Of a stretch of DNA of 64,000 nucleotides, positions 25,497 to 35,459 are shown in pieces. Under the pieces are notes generated by a model. The model was not told the origin of the DNA. It saw only the letters and a list, made by a program, of their open reading frames with translations, and ran no database searches. The DNA comes from an uncultured Bacteroidota bacterium (GTDB taxonomy: Bacteria; Bacteroidota; Bacteroidia; 2-12-FULL-35-15). How positions within the stretch are numbered: position 1 is the first letter of the stretch; every line of letters begins with the position of its first letter. Where the stretch lies: the NCBI GenBank assembly GCA_903847205.1, contig CAINDA010000037.1:39440-103439 (forward strand). The letters run 5' to 3'. The position numbers and the translations under genes are program-made.

Positions 25497-27104
25497 TTAT
25501 TTCCGGCGGTATCCTTCAGGTTTTAATTTAATATCTTTTGTGATCTCGAACCGGTAAGAACTTTTATCAAGTATGTTAATTGTTTCGGATATTGTCTTAA
25601 AACCATTTGCTTCTATATTAATATCAAAAGTACCCGGTGCCAGCACCATTATAAATCTTCCGGAATTTTGATTCGGCAGATAAGTGCCCACTATCTGTTT
25701 CGATTTGCTGTCATTTACCGTGATAAAAACATCAGCAAAATTTAATTTCTGTGTTGAATCAGCTGAAACTATATCGCCCAAAACTACCGAATACTGTGGT
25801 TCTACATCATTAAATGTTACCCGGTAAATATCTAAATCGCCCAAGCCGCCTTCTCTCAATGCCGACATATAACCAAACCTTCCGTTGCTTGCCATACGAA
25901 AATTAAAATCGTCTTCAGGCGTATTTATTGGGTATCCCATATTTTTAGGATTTGAAAATTGCTTGGTAACTGGGTCTATTTCTGCTTTAAAAATGTCATA
26001 GCCGCCCATAGAAGTATGCCCTGTTGAGCTGAAAAACAATATCTTTCCGTCGGGAGTAAGGTTTGGAAAATCTTCATTGGCAGAGGTATTTATTTCCGGA
26101 CCTAAATTTTTTGCAGGGCCCCAGCTTCCATTCGGAAGTTTATTGCTCATGTATAAATCTGTTCCGCCTTGTCCGCCTGCTCTGTTGCTTGCAAAATACA
26201 TTATTGTACCGTCATTATTTATACAGGCCGCAATTTCTTCTGCCTGCGGCGAATTAATATTTTCACCTAATTTTTCAGGATTTCTTAAACTTTTTTCCTT
26301 GTCTATGCTGGTCATAAAAATATCACCTTCGCCTTTTAAATTTGTGGAATAAAAAAGCATTAAATCGCCTGCACCTGATAAACCAATCACTTCCTGTTCA
26401 CCTTCTCTCTTAAAAGCAGGGAGTTCAAATTTTTTGGATTTGGAAAAATTACCTTCTACAACTTTAGAAACATAAATAGATGCCGGAAGTGATCCATCTT
26501 CCCTAGGTGTTTCAGCGCCTTCAGAAGGTTTACGTGAATTGAAAATAATAAATGATTCATCATTCGGCACAAAAGGATAATAATCCGCATAGGGTGAATT
26601 TACATTCTGTCCCAGATTTTCAAACTTTACATTTATTGGAAATTTCATCAATTCTTTTGCATTGATGCAAAACTGAATTTGAAGATCAACATCTTTTAAG
26701 TTTTCCGGATTGCCTCTGCCTGTTTGTTTAAAGGTATTGTAAGCCTTCACAGCATCATCAAAACGGTATGCATAGTGATATGCCCTTGCCAATAAATACA
26801 TAGCGTTAGGATCATATTTTGGTTTGCGGGTAATAATCTCTAAATAGGGAATGGCTTTTGACTTATTAATATTTGTGTTCAAATAACAGATAGCAATATT
26901 GTAATTGTAATTGTCATTCTTGGGATCGTTTTCAAGTAAACTAATATAATCATCTAAAGCACCTTCAAAATTACCAGCCGTAAATTTTGCTTCCGCCTCA
27001 GCTGGGTTATTTTTTTTCCCTGAGGCTTTCTGCGCTGTTATTGAATTAGCCAGAAATACTGATATCGTAATAAATAGTAGTGATATTGTTTTTTTAATCT
27101 TCAT
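25497..27104 (-). CDS. Periplasmic TPR and PD40 beta-propeller protein
   Basis: 535 residues starting MKIKKTISLLFITIS, with a signal peptide ending SITAQ. N-terminal TPR-like helices span about 30-150 (AEAEAKFTAGNFEGALDDY... AMYLLARAYHYAYRFDDAVKAY). A PD40/WD40-like propeller follows, with repeats such as DESFIIFNSRKPS, GTIMYFASNRAGGQGGTDLYMS and DGKILFFSSTGHTSMGGYDIFKA. A C-terminal carboxypeptidase-regulatory-like strand domain ends EGYRRK. The architecture equals PorE/OmpA-type envelope proteins of this phylum but lacks the OmpA peptidoglycan-binding domain. The start at 27224 lies upstream of the promoter and is rejected. Confidence 0.75.
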   Translation of the reverse strand: MKIKKTISLLFITISVFLANSITAQKASGKKNNPAEAEAKFTAGNFEGALDDYISLLENDPKNDNYNYNIAICYLNTNINKSKAIPYLEIITRKPKYDPNAMYLLARAYHYAYRFDDAVKAYNTFKQTGRGNPENLKDVDLQIQFCINAKELMKFPINVKFENLGQNVNSPYADYYPFVPNDESFIIFNSRKPSEGAETPREDGSLPASIYVSKVVEGNFSKSKKFELPAFKREGEQEVIGLSGAGDLMLFYSTNLKGEGDIFMTSIDKEKSLRNPEKLGENINSPQAEEIAACINNDGTIMYFASNRAGGQGGTDLYMSNKLPNGSWGPAKNLGPEINTSANEDFPNLTPDGKILFFSSTGHTSMGGYDIFKAEIDPVTKQFSNPKNMGYPINTPEDDFNFRMASNGRFGYMSALREGGLGDLDIYRVTFNDVEPQYSVVLGDIVSADSTQKLNFADVFITVNDSKSKQIVGTYLPNQNSGRFIMVLAPGTFDINIEANGFKTISETINILDKSSYRFEITKDIKLKPEGYRRK

Positions 27105-27132
27105 TATTCTATTATTTAATTTTAAAGCTGAG

Positions 27133-27140
27133 CAAAGATA
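27133..27140 (-). promoter_or_regulatory. -7 promoter element of the TPR/PD40 gene
   Basis: TATCTTTG on the minus strand, giving a leader of about 20 nt to ATG 27104. The remainder of the 27141-27419 gap is AT-rich with no gene or clear repeat. Confidence 0.55.
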
Positions 27141-27419
27141 AAAAAACAAATGAATGACATCTTCCACTGCATTTATTTTTTTCTTAGGCAGCGAAGCATT
27201 GAAGGAGCCAGGATTAAAAAGCAAATCTCAAATAAAACTTCCTCAAATCAAACATCGCATGCTGTTAAACTCTCCAAATTCCTCTAATTCACAAAAAAAA
27301 GACCAGAATATTGGCTAGAACTGTTTTTCGATAAAGCAAACGAGAGAATGATAAATTAAAAAGTGAATTAAAATTTGATGCTGTTAGGTTCTGGATTTTT
27401 GAACTGAGTTATTTAGTTC

Positions 27420-28877
27420 CTAAACTCTTATCCCGATTACCAAAATATCATCTACCTGTTCGAGATTTCCTTTCCATTGCTCGAAGTGCCCGTTCAGAAT
27501 TTCTTTTTGCTCTTTCATTTTTTTATCCTGAATTTCAATAAGCAGTTTTTTAAACCTGTCATATTTAAATTTTTTACCCTTCTCTCCTCCAAACTGATCG
27601 GCATAGCCATCGGTAAATAGATATACTGCATCACCTTTCTGCAACGGGATAATATGATTTGTAAATGTTTTTGTTTTCGCATTATCATTATCGGCGCCGA
27701 TAGCTTTTTTATCGGCTTTGATTTCTATGAGTTCCCAATTTGATTCAGAAGAAAGAGTATTATCAGAAATCTGCTGCAGCAAAGTGCCTGTTTTTCTGAC
27801 AATGTATAATGGATTATTTGCGCCGGCATACTGCAATTCCATTTTTTCAAAATTAATAACGCAAAGTACAATGTCCATCCCGTCTTTAATAGAACTTAAA
27901 GTTTCAGCAACTTTTTTATTTAAAAAACCAAGTGCTTCACCGGGATTGTTAATGGTAGTTTTATTTATTATTTGGTTTAAAATAGTACTTCCTATAACAC
28001 TCATTAAAGCCCCTGGAACACCATGTCCCGTGCAATCAACAGCAGCAATAGCGGCGACAACTTGGGCTGGCTGATCGGTGCGGGGAATGGTAAGCTTTGT
28101 ATCAAACCAATAAAAATCACCGCTTACAATATCTTTCGGATTGTATAAAATAAAATAATCATTTAATGTTTTATCAATTTTTTCAAGAGGAGGTAAAATT
28201 GCTCTTTGAATATTCAGTGCATATTTAATACTGTCACTGATGTCTTTATTCCTTTCTTCGATAATTTCATTTTTAACTTCCAGCAGTTTGTTTGATTCGG
28301 CCAAAGCGAGCCGCGAAATGATTTCTTTTTTTGTAAGATTTGTACGCGAGTATATAAGTAAAATACTGAGCAAAGCTACTGTAGTTGTAAGCAATCCACC
28401 GCTGACTAGTATTTCGCTTAACTGCATATGGCTGTTAATCCGAAAAAAAATAACACTTGCAATGATTGAAACCGCTACCACAAGTATAGAATAAATCGGT
28501 TTCCAAAGAATAAACATTCCTGCAGCAATAAATAAAGTAATGTATGCAAAAGTATGCTTCTGGAATTCTACCCCCTCCAATACACTGTACATATAGGCAT
28601 TTTGAATAGAAATGCCGAGTACCGGAATCAAAACAATTATTGCAGGATTGCTGATAAACTTATCTTTAAATAAAACAACAACAAGTGTTAAAAAGGAAAC
28701 TATAATTCGAAAAGTTATGAAAGCCGCAAAATGAACCGGGCTGTTAAAATAATCGCCAATGCCAAAAACAAGATTTAATACAAGTCCGACCCTTGCAATT
28801 AACAAGTGGTACTTAAAGGCTGTAGCATTGAGTTCGCTTTGCCAGTCAGCTGTTGCAGGAGTATCAATTTTAGTCAT
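27420..28877 (-). CDS. Membrane-bound SpoIIE/PP2C-type serine phosphatase
   Basis: 485 residues. The N-terminal ~180 residues hold about six hydrophobic helices (LVLNLVFGIGDYF, FLTLVVVLF, AIIVLIPVLGISI, AYITLFIAAGMFILW, ILVVAVSIIASVIFF and LLTTTVALLSILLIY). A short coiled coil follows, then the phosphatase domain with YNPKDIVSGDFYWFD, VDCTGHGVPGALMSVIG, DGMDIVLC, FTDGYADQFGG and a final DDILVIGI. These carry the acidic metal-binding residues of PP2C enzymes, which dephosphorylate anti-sigma-factor antagonists in partner-switching pathways. It is a distant paralog of the 55-64 kb phosphatases, with a membrane sensor in place of TPRs. Monocistronic. Confidence 0.85.
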   Translation of the reverse strand: MTKIDTPATADWQSELNATAFKYHLLIARVGLVLNLVFGIGDYFNSPVHFAAFITFRIIVSFLTLVVVLFKDKFISNPAIIVLIPVLGISIQNAYMYSVLEGVEFQKHTFAYITLFIAAGMFILWKPIYSILVVAVSIIASVIFFRINSHMQLSEILVSGGLLTTTVALLSILLIYSRTNLTKKEIISRLALAESNKLLEVKNEIIEERNKDISDSIKYALNIQRAILPPLEKIDKTLNDYFILYNPKDIVSGDFYWFDTKLTIPRTDQPAQVVAAIAAVDCTGHGVPGALMSVIGSTILNQIINKTTINNPGEALGFLNKKVAETLSSIKDGMDIVLCVINFEKMELQYAGANNPLYIVRKTGTLLQQISDNTLSSESNWELIEIKADKKAIGADNDNAKTKTFTNHIIPLQKGDAVYLFTDGYADQFGGEKGKKFKYDRFKKLLIEIQDKKMKEQKEILNGHFEQWKGNLEQVDDILVIGIRV

Positions 28878-28966
28878 ATTATTCAGGTAATTACACTTTA
28901 AATTCTATTTTTTTAATGCAGGCGGAAATTAGTTCTCTTATCAGCTTAATTCTTTTCTTGTTAAGT

Positions 28967-28974
28967 CAAATATA
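28967..28974 (-). promoter_or_regulatory. -7 promoter element of the membrane phosphatase gene
   Basis: TATATTTG on the minus strand, about 90 bp before ATG 28877. Confidence 0.45.
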
Positions 28975-29023
28975 AACAATTAGACAATAAACCGGCAGGC
29001 AATTTTATAATTTAACAATTAAA

Positions 29024-29079
29024 CAATGGGCAATGGGCAATAGGCAGCTAGCAATTGGCAATTGGCAGCAGGCAATAGG
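29024..29079. repeat. Heptanucleotide repeat array
   Basis: Eight consecutive degenerate 7-bp units of the CAATGGG / CAATAGG / CAATTGG / CAGCAGG type, between divergent genes. Flanked by AACAATTTAACAATAAAAC-type low-complexity DNA. Confidence 0.7.
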
Positions 29080-29157
29080 CCAAGCACAATTTAACAATAA
29101 AACAATTTAACAGTTTCACAATAAATTTAATAACTATTTTTACAAAAATAAAAAAAC

Positions 29158-29901
29158 ATGTCAGGAGATATAAATAAACATTGGTTTGAAGATTGGTTTG
29201 ATTCTCCTTACTATCATATTTTGTACAAAAAGCATAGTTGCTCTGAGGCCGAATTATTTATTGATAATCTGATTCATTTTCTAAAACCGGAAAGTAAAGC
29301 TGAGTTTCTTGATTTAGCCTGCGGCAAGGGCAGACATTCAATTTATTTAAATAAAAAAGGATACAAAGTTACCGGTATGGATCTTTCGCAGGAAAGTATA
29401 TCGTATGCTTCAAAATTTGAAAATGAAAAATTGAATTTTTTTGTTCAGGATATGCGCAAAATAAATCAGGTAAATAAGTTCAATTATATTATGAATCTAT
29501 TTACAAGTTTTGGATATTTTGAAAACGAAGCTGATGATTTTGAAACTATAAAAAATTTGAGTAAAGCACTTCGCCCAAACGGAATTTTTGTGCTTGATTT
29601 TATGAATGTAAAAAAGGTGCTTTCGAATTTAGTACCTGCTGAAATAAAAATGAGCGGCGGAATTGAATTTACTGTCACCCGCACACTTGAAAACAACTTT
29701 ATTATTAAACGCATCCATTTTTCTGATAATGGTCAGGAGTATAATTTTCAGGAAAGGGTTAAAGCTATTTCCCTAAACGAATTTGAGAAGTATTTTACCG
29801 CCGGAGGACTTAAAATAATACATTTGCGGGGCAGTTATAACCTCGAAGAATTTAATCCTGAAACATCCGACAGGTTAATAATTTTTGCACAAAAAGAATA
29901 A
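29158..29901 (+). CDS. Class I SAM-dependent methyltransferase
   Basis: 247 residues, cytosolic. The SAM-binding motif I LDLACGKGRH is at 51-60. Motif II follows (GYKVTGMDLSQESI), then FVQDMRKI, and the motif IV-like FNYIMNLFTSFGYF. The C-terminus has the beta-strand extension typical of small-molecule methyltransferases. Substrate unknown. The Rossmann core is Methyltransf_25-like. No operon partner except possibly the ZIP gene 77 bp downstream on the same strand. Confidence 0.85.
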   Translation: MSGDINKHWFEDWFDSPYYHILYKKHSCSEAELFIDNLIHFLKPESKAEFLDLACGKGRHSIYLNKKGYKVTGMDLSQESISYASKFENEKLNFFVQDMRKINQVNKFNYIMNLFTSFGYFENEADDFETIKNLSKALRPNGIFVLDFMNVKKVLSNLVPAEIKMSGGIEFTVTRTLENNFIIKRIHFSDNGQEYNFQERVKAISLNEFEKYFTAGGLKIIHLRGSYNLEEFNPETSDRLIIFAQKE

Positions 29902-29910
29902 TAATAAATC

Positions 29911-29977
29911 AGGATTTAGGAATTAGGAATTAGGATTTGAAATCCTTAACCTGATTTTTAATTCCTAAAAATCATCG
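29911..29977. repeat. Low-complexity GGAATTA repeats with fold-back
   Basis: Repeats of AGGATTTAGG / AATTAGG are followed by the inverse segments AATCC, CCTGATT and TAATTCCTA, so the 77-bp gap can fold into an imperfect hairpin between the methyltransferase and ZIP genes. Confidence 0.45.
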
Positions 29978-29978
29978 A

Positions 29979-30692
29979 ATGAACTACTGGGTTTATATAC
30001 TGCTTTTTCTGTCTGTTATTATCAGCGGCTCAAGTGTGCTTTTTATAAATATCAGCAGTAAAAATTTAAAACTTATTTTATCCTTCAGCGGTGCATTTCT
30101 CTTTGCTATCTGCACATTGCACCTTATTCCAGAAATCTATTTGTCCGGCACGCCTAATGTCGGCATTTATATTTTAATTGGGTTTTTAGCGCAGATATTA
30201 TTGGAGTTTTTATCCGAAGGTATTGAGCATGGCCACATACATGTTCACAAACATGTGAACAGTCACAGCACCTTCCCTTACGCAATGATGGCGGGACTTT
30301 CCATTCATTCATTTCTGGAAGGAATGCCTCTTGCGAGCGGCAATCAATCGCACAACTCTTTGTTAATGGGTATAATAATGCACAACATACCTATTGCAAT
30401 GGCATTAATGACTATGCTTTTAAAATCCCTCATCAATAAACAGCGGGCAATAATATGGCTTATAGTATTTGCATTAATTACTCCGCTCGGAACATTTACC
30501 AGCTATGCAATCGGTGAAAATATTATTGGAAATTTCTCTGCTTATTTTGATAGAATAATGGGAGTGGTGGTAGGTATATTCCTGCACATTTCTACTACAA
30601 TACTTTTCGAATCAAGCGAAAACCACCGCTTTAATTTAATTAAATTTTTAGTGATTCTGCTTGGTGCAGGTTTTGCAATTTTCAGCCTTTAA
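29979..30692 (+). CDS. ZIP-family metal transporter
   Basis: 237 residues with about eight membrane helices. The conserved ZIP helices are visible: H-L-I-P-E in LHLIPEIYL near 47-55, HSFLEGMPLASG near 108-119 (metal-binding His and Glu), and HNIPIAMALM near 134-143. A histidine-rich loop (EHGHIHVHKHVNSHS) sits between helices 3 and 4 as in zinc/iron importers. It probably imports divalent metals such as zinc across the inner membrane. Metal specificity not determinable. Confidence 0.9.
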   Translation: MNYWVYILLFLSVIISGSSVLFINISSKNLKLILSFSGAFLFAICTLHLIPEIYLSGTPNVGIYILIGFLAQILLEFLSEGIEHGHIHVHKHVNSHSTFPYAMMAGLSIHSFLEGMPLASGNQSHNSLLMGIIMHNIPIAMALMTMLLKSLINKQRAIIWLIVFALITPLGTFTSYAIGENIIGNFSAYFDRIMGVVVGIFLHISTTILFESSENHRFNLIKFLVILLGAGFAIFSL

Positions 30693-30753
30693 AGGTTGAA
30701 TAAAGATGTCTCAATTCTGACAATCGATTACAGCATCTTTCTCAAATCGAATA

Positions 30754-32154
30754 CTAGTATTTTATGCAAGGTAATAATGCAACGTTGCGGGGCCTTGAAA
30801 CGCCGAAAACATCTGGTCTCGAAACAGGCGTTACAACAGATGTTGCCAGATTTCCATTTGCAAATCCGGTGTTTGGATAATCTGCCGGCGCAAAAATATT
30901 GTCGAGTCCTATCAAGCTGAAACCAGCCGCAGGATTAACAGTAACAACCGAACCAAGATTTTCAGTTGAAGTTCCGTCAACATCTGCTCCGACAATGCTG
31001 CCAATTTGTGATGATCCGATAACTCGATTTGGGTCCACTCCCCTTGAATTATCCATACCTCTTATAAATTCACCTCTTAAATCAGGGAGATTAAATGTTG
31101 TTGAACCGTCGCCTATTCCATATAATACAGCTATTGCAACAAATAATTCAGGATATTGCGCACGGCTTACTGCCTGCCCGTTACATTCTAAATACCCGTT
31201 CGGTGCAGTACTGTTTGCAAAATAATTAACTGTTCCTGCAGGGGTAGTAACACAATCCCATTTTACGGCATTATAAAAATAATAACCTTTTAAATCAGTA
31301 TCATACACCTGAAGCCCATCCATAGGAGAAACAATTGCATAACGCTGTATTGTTGTCATACGAGGCATAACAAAACCTTGTGAAGTACTTGAAATATCAA
31401 CCTTTGCAGAACTATTTGGAAGCGCTGTTCCAATGCCGATATTGCCCGAGGAAGTTACCCTCATTTGTTCCAGAGTATTTGTTTTAACTACAAAATCAAT
31501 GTTATCATTCGTACCGATAAAATTAGTTCCGGCAACTGTTCCGGCATTACCTGTTATTGTCCAATGTGTGCCAAGGTCAGCGCCGGTTGCACCGGAAGCA
31601 CCAGTAACTCCAATCAGTCCAGCTGCACCGGTAGCCCCTGTAATTCCTGCAGTGCCCGTCGAACCTGTCGATCCGGTTGCTCCGACAGCCCCTGTATAAC
31701 CCGTTATCCCGATTGAACCGGTTTGTCCTGTCGAACCAACTGAACCTGTTGCGCCAGTTATTCCAACGGCACCTGTAAATCCAACTGAGCCGGTAATTCC
31801 GGTGGAGCCGGTTCTTCCGGTTGTCCCTGCACTTCCAGCAGCTCCCCTGTTACATAACGATTTCCAGTTTGAATTAAAGGCATTCCAATAAAAAAAACAA
31901 GATGAATCTGTATCAAATACCAATAGGCTGTTTGCAGGAGCCGGAATCGCAATCCTTTGCAGAGCCGTCATTCTGGGAATAAGAATACCTTTGTTGTTTG
32001 CAGGCCACGCATCAACATCAAGCAGAGCAGACGCTGCAGGAGTAAGTGTACCTATTCCTATATTATTATTTTGAGAAAAACAAATGGAGACGGGCTGTAT
32101 AATAACGAAAAACAGAAGTACAAAAATCACAAATTTCAGGCTTCTTATTTTCAT
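30754..32154 (-). CDS. Collagen-like repeat protein with phage tail-collar domain
   Basis: 466 residues starting [16 protein letters not shown], with a signal peptide ending SICFSQ. The mature N-terminus [19 protein letters not shown] and the KGILIPRMT motif are typical of Bacteroidota tail-fibre-like surface proteins. A Gly-X-Thr/Ser collagen-like stretch spans about 105-200 ([14 protein letters not shown]), followed by a second [18 protein letters not shown] segment. The C-terminus is a tail-collar domain ([19 protein letters not shown], then [13 protein letters not shown]). It is probably a surface trimer. An alternative ATG at 32217 is possible; the longest frame (32376) lies before the promoter. 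A paralog is at 47532. Confidence 0.8.
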   Translation of the reverse strand: MKIRSLKFVIFVLLFFVIIQPVSICFSQNNNIGIGTLTPAASALLDVDAWPANNKGILIPRMTALQRIAIPAPANSLLVFDTDSSCFFYWNAFNSNWKSLCNRGAAGSAGTTGRTGSTGITGSVGFTGAVGITGATGSVGSTGQTGSIGITGYTGAVGATGSTGSTGTAGITGATGAAGLIGVTGASGATGADLGTHWTITGNAGTVAGTNFIGTNDNIDFVVKTNTLEQMRVTSSGNIGIGTALPNSSAKVDISSTSQGFVMPRMTTIQRYAIVSPMDGLQVYDTDLKGYYFYNAVKWDCVTTPAGTVNYFANSTAPNGYLECNGQAVSRAQYPELFVAIAVLYGIGDGSTTFNLPDLRGEFIRGMDNSRGVDPNRVIGSSQIGSIVGADVDGTSTENLGSVVTVNPAAGFSLIGLDNIFAPADYPNTGFANGNLATSVVTPVSRPDVFGVSRPRNVALLPCIKY

Positions 32155-32250
32155 ACGGCTGTTACTAAATATCAACTTCCATTTCCCTGTTTTGGAATAA
32201 TACATTTTTTTATTCATTTTGCTGATTAAAGAAGTTCTATCAATGATTTG

Positions 32251-32258
32251 CAAATCTA
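32251..32258 (-). promoter_or_regulatory. -7 promoter element of the collagen-like gene
   Basis: TAGATTTG on the minus strand. Compatible with starts at 32217 or 32154 but not with 32376. Confidence 0.45.
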
Positions 32259-32380
32259 AAAGTTTTAGGAAATACCTAGCTAAGAGCAAATAGCAAAAGC
32301 TCTCAAGTTCTTTAAGAATTCGGACGGCCACTGCTTGAACAAAAAAATTCTCTTGAATGATATTTATTTCTATCAATAAA

Positions 32381-32412
32381 AAAAGGCAGCTGGCTTTCGC
32401 CTGCTGCCTTTT
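32381..32412. terminator. Terminator downstream of rpsP
   Basis: AAAAGGCAGC (32381-32390) pairs with GCTGCCTTTT (32403-32412). The A-run on the left gives a U-run for the leftward rpsP transcript. Confidence 0.85.
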
Positions 32413-32435
32413 AAATTTTAAAGCAATTGTTTTAA

Positions 32436-32945
32436 TTATGCTTCTGCTTGTGTTTCAGTTTCAGCTTCCGGAGCAGTGGCAGCCGGTGCAGCATTTTTTG
32501 CAGCAATTTTAGTTGATTTAGCTTCCTTAGCAATTACTTCAGCACTCATACGGCTTTTGTGAACGTCCTTTTTAGCGCTGTCTAATTTTGTTACTTTACC
32601 AGAAATCTTACTTTCTTTTTCAGATTCCCATTTAGCAAATTTAGCATCTGCCTGCTCTTGAGTTAAAGCTCCCTTTAAAATACCTCCATTTAGGTGGTTT
32701 CTGAACATCACTCCTTTGTAAGAAAGGATTGCACGACAGGTATCAGTAGGCTGAGCGCCATTTTGAAGCCAAGTTAGTGCTTTAGTGCTGTCCAAAATAA
32801 TGGTTGCAGGATTTGTAGTTGGGTTGTACGTGCCAATTTTCTCAATAAACTTTCCGTCTCGAGGTGCACGACCATCCGCAATTACAATGTGGTAAAAAGC
32901 ATTTGCTTTTTTTCCATGGCGTTGTAATCTAATTTTTACTGGCAT
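32436..32945 (-). CDS. rpsP: 30S ribosomal protein S16 with C-terminal extension
   Basis: 169 residues. The S16 domain occupies the first ~85 residues ([38 protein letters not shown]... [19 protein letters not shown]). A lysine-rich then Ala/Glu/Thr-rich tail of about 80 residues, ending [11 protein letters not shown], follows. Such tails are normal in Bacteroidota S16; their role is unknown. Usually S16 is 80-90 residues. Monocistronic here: the rimM-trmD neighbours seen in other phyla are absent. Strong terminator follows. Confidence 0.95.
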   Translation of the reverse strand: MPVKIRLQRHGKKANAFYHIVIADGRAPRDGKFIEKIGTYNPTTNPATIILDSTKALTWLQNGAQPTDTCRAILSYKGVMFRNHLNGGILKGALTQEQADAKFAKWESEKESKISGKVTKLDSAKKDVHKSRMSAEVIAKEAKSTKIAAKNAAPAATAPEAETETQAEA

Positions 32946-33223
32946 TTTAAAATTGTTTTAAGGATTAATAATTACCGCTTCTCATTTGCGGACTGCGAAA
33001 TTAAGAAAATTACTTTATAAACAAACAATTTGCAGTTTTATTTTTAAACCCGCCCCCGATTGTAATTTATGGAAAGGACTGAAAACCAAGCAAAAATGCA
33101 CATTAAAGGAGTTTCTATTTCAATTGTTTCAATTATCAGAATGAAGCATTTTTGCATGCAGAATTGATTTAATCTGCCAGTGCGATAATAAGTAAATAAA
33201 AAAAACTGGTTTCTCAAAACAAT

Positions 33224-33231
33224 TACCTTTG
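33224..33231 (+). promoter_or_regulatory. -7 promoter element of the PLP enzyme gene
   Basis: TACCTTTG followed by C, exact TAnnTTTG, about 20 bp before ATG 33251. The leader is too short for a SAM or other riboswitch. Confidence 0.6.
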
Positions 33232-33250
33232 CATCCAAATTATAAAAAAA

Positions 33251-34408
33251 ATGGCAGATTCAAAAAATTTAGGCTTTGGTACAAAAGCAATACATGCTGG
33301 TCAGGAACCTGATCCGACAACAGGAGCAATCATGACTCCTATTTATCAAACATCAACTTTCACTCAGAAAAGTCCGGGGAACCACAAAGGATATGCGTAT
33401 GCGCGAGGCAAAAATCCGACCCGCACAGCTCTCGAAAATTGTATAGCCGCATTGGAAGGTGCAAAGTATGGTTTGTGTTTTTCAAGCGGCATGGGCGCCA
33501 TTGATGCAGTTGCGAAGCTTCTCCGTCCCGGTGATGAAGTGATTACCGGCGATGATTTGTACGGCGGTACTTACCGCATGTTCACCAAGGTGTTTGCGAA
33601 TTTTGGAATTAAATTTCATTTCATTGATATGAAAGATGCTGCTAACATCAATAAATATATCAATGCAAACACAAAAATGATTTGGCTGGAAACACCCACC
33701 AACCCTACAATGCAGATTATTGACATAGAAGCCTGCTCTAAAATTGCGAAACAACATAAATTAATATGCGCGGTGGATAATACTTTTGCTTCTCCTTTTT
33801 TACAAAATCCTTTAGCGCTGGGTGCTGATATTGTAATGCATTCGGTTACTAAATATTTAGGCGGACACAGCGATGTTATTATGGGTGCTTTATGTGTGAG
33901 CGATGATGATTTGTATCAGAAGCTCGCATTTATTCACAACAGCTGCGGCGCCACTCCCGGACCTCAGGACAGCTTTTTGGTGCTGCGCGGCATTAAAACT
34001 CTGCACATCCGCATGGAGCGTCATTGCTATAACGGACGTAAGGTTGCTGAATTTTTAAAAACACATCCTAAAGTTGATAAACTTTATTGGCCGGGCTTTC
34101 CAGACAGCCCTAATCACGACATTGCGAAAAAACAAATGCGTGATTTCGGAGGTATGATTTCATTTTCGTTAAAAGGCAATAAGCAGGAGGATGCATTTAG
34201 AATTGCTTCAAGCATGAAAGTTTTTTCTCTTGCTGAATCCTTAGGCGGTGTTGAATCATTAATCAATCATCCTGCAACTATGACTCATGCATCAATCCCA
34301 AAAGAGGAAAGAGATAAAGCCGGTGTGGTAGAATCTTTGCTCCGCCTTTCAGTTGGCATTGAAGATATTGAAGATTTAATTGCTGACTTGAAGCAGGCGC
34401 TGGCATAA
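33251..34408 (+). CDS. Cystathionine gamma-synthase / gamma-lyase family PLP enzyme
   Basis: 385 residues, cytosolic tetramer expected. The family signatures are present: TKAIHAGQEPDPTTGAIMTP at the N-terminus, YARGKNPTRTALE near 50-62, CFSSGMGAI near 76-84, DDLYGGTYR, ETPTNPTM and the PLP-lysine segment SVTKYLGGHSD (Lys 201). It catalyses a trans-sulfuration step, either synthesis of cystathionine from activated homoserine or its cleavage to cysteine. Sequence alone does not separate the two activities. Own promoter and terminator, so monocistronic. Confidence 0.9.
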   Translation: MADSKNLGFGTKAIHAGQEPDPTTGAIMTPIYQTSTFTQKSPGNHKGYAYARGKNPTRTALENCIAALEGAKYGLCFSSGMGAIDAVAKLLRPGDEVITGDDLYGGTYRMFTKVFANFGIKFHFIDMKDAANINKYINANTKMIWLETPTNPTMQIIDIEACSKIAKQHKLICAVDNTFASPFLQNPLALGADIVMHSVTKYLGGHSDVIMGALCVSDDDLYQKLAFIHNSCGATPGPQDSFLVLRGIKTLHIRMERHCYNGRKVAEFLKTHPKVDKLYWPGFPDSPNHDIAKKQMRDFGGMISFSLKGNKQEDAFRIASSMKVFSLAESLGGVESLINHPATMTHASIPKEERDKAGVVESLLRLSVGIEDIEDLIADLKQALA

Positions 34409-34494
34409 CCTCCCCTGCCCTGCCGGATTTTATTTTATTATTCCTTCACGCAAGCTCTATTTAAAAAGCGAAGGTAATTTTATAAATTTCAATA

Positions 34495-34523
34495 AAAGCA
34501 AAAGGGTTGCAGCCCTTTGCTTT
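34495..34523 (+). terminator. Terminator of the PLP enzyme gene
   Basis: AAAGCAAAAGGG pairs with CCCTTTGCTTT (one bulged A), with TTGCAG in the loop and T-rich DNA after it. Confidence 0.6.
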
Positions 34524-34572
34524 CTAAATTTTTAATGTTTAATTTTATCAATCTTAAAAATTAAACATTCAA

Positions 34573-35322
34573 ATGAATTACTATTATATAACCGGAACAA
34601 GCAGGGGAATTGGTAAAGCATTAGCCGAACTCTTATTAAAAGATCCTTCCAATAATGTAATCGGCATTTCGCGTACGCGAAGCATTGAACATGCTAAATA
34701 CAGACATTTTCACCTTGATCTTACAGATGTAAATGCAACTGCCGATTTCAAATTTGAAATTCATGCGAATGCTAAAAAAATAGTCCTGATAAATAATGCA
34801 GGCTCCATGGGTTTCATAAAACCGGTTGGGAAATTAAACAGCGCCGTTATCATAAAAAATTATACACTTAATTTAATTGCACCCAGTGTTTTAACAAATG
34901 CCTTTATCGAATGTTATGATACATCTGATGCAGAAAAAATTATTTTAAATATTAGTTCCGGCGCCGGCAAAAAGCCTGTTGACGGATGGGCTGTTTACTG
35001 TGCCTCTAAAGCGGGAATAGATATGTTCAGTCAGGTGGTGAATGCAGAGCAGAAGATCAGGATCGAAAATCCGGAAACTGATATCCACGGAGGATTTAAA
35101 ATATTTTCTATTGCACCAGGGGTTGTAAATACAACTATGCAGGATGAAATACGAAAGGCATCCAAAGATGATTTCAGCCGCCTCGAAGATTTTATTGATT
35201 ACAAAAAAAACAATACGCTTCTGGAGCCTGAAGCTGTTTCCCAAAAATTTGTTCATCTGTTAAGTGATACAAATAATATAAAAGAGATTCTTTCGTCATT
35301 AAAAGATTACGAATTACAATAA
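34573..35322 (+). CDS. Short-chain dehydrogenase/reductase, sepiapterin/benzil reductase-like
   Basis: 249 residues. The NADP-binding TGTSRGIG motif is at 7-14, NNAGSMG near 75-81, the catalytic Ser in LNISSGAGK, and YCASKAG (Tyr and Lys of the active site) near 139-145. The IAPGVVNTTMQDEIR segment is typical of the sepiapterin-reductase-type SDR branch (benzil reductase). Likely reduces a carbonyl with NADPH. Substrate unknown. Monocistronic. Confidence 0.85.
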   Translation: MNYYYITGTSRGIGKALAELLLKDPSNNVIGISRTRSIEHAKYRHFHLDLTDVNATADFKFEIHANAKKIVLINNAGSMGFIKPVGKLNSAVIIKNYTLNLIAPSVLTNAFIECYDTSDAEKIILNISSGAGKKPVDGWAVYCASKAGIDMFSQVVNAEQKIRIENPETDIHGGFKIFSIAPGVVNTTMQDEIRKASKDDFSRLEDFIDYKKNNTLLEPEAVSQKFVHLLSDTNNIKEILSSLKDYELQ

Positions 35323-35459
35323 ACAAATTTTATTAAATCTGCCTCAATGAATAATCGAATCCCGTAAGGCAGGCAAGTAGTTTCAACAGGATTTACGAAA
35401 GATACATCAGTACTTTATTTAAACAGACTAGATTAATAATAAATTCTAATACAGAATTC

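Noticed and set aside
33060..33250. SAM riboswitch before the Cys/Met PLP enzyme gene
   Set aside because: The predicted leader after the TACCTTTG element is only about 15 nt, too short for any riboswitch. An inverted pair of GCAAAAATGC sequences lies upstream of the promoter.
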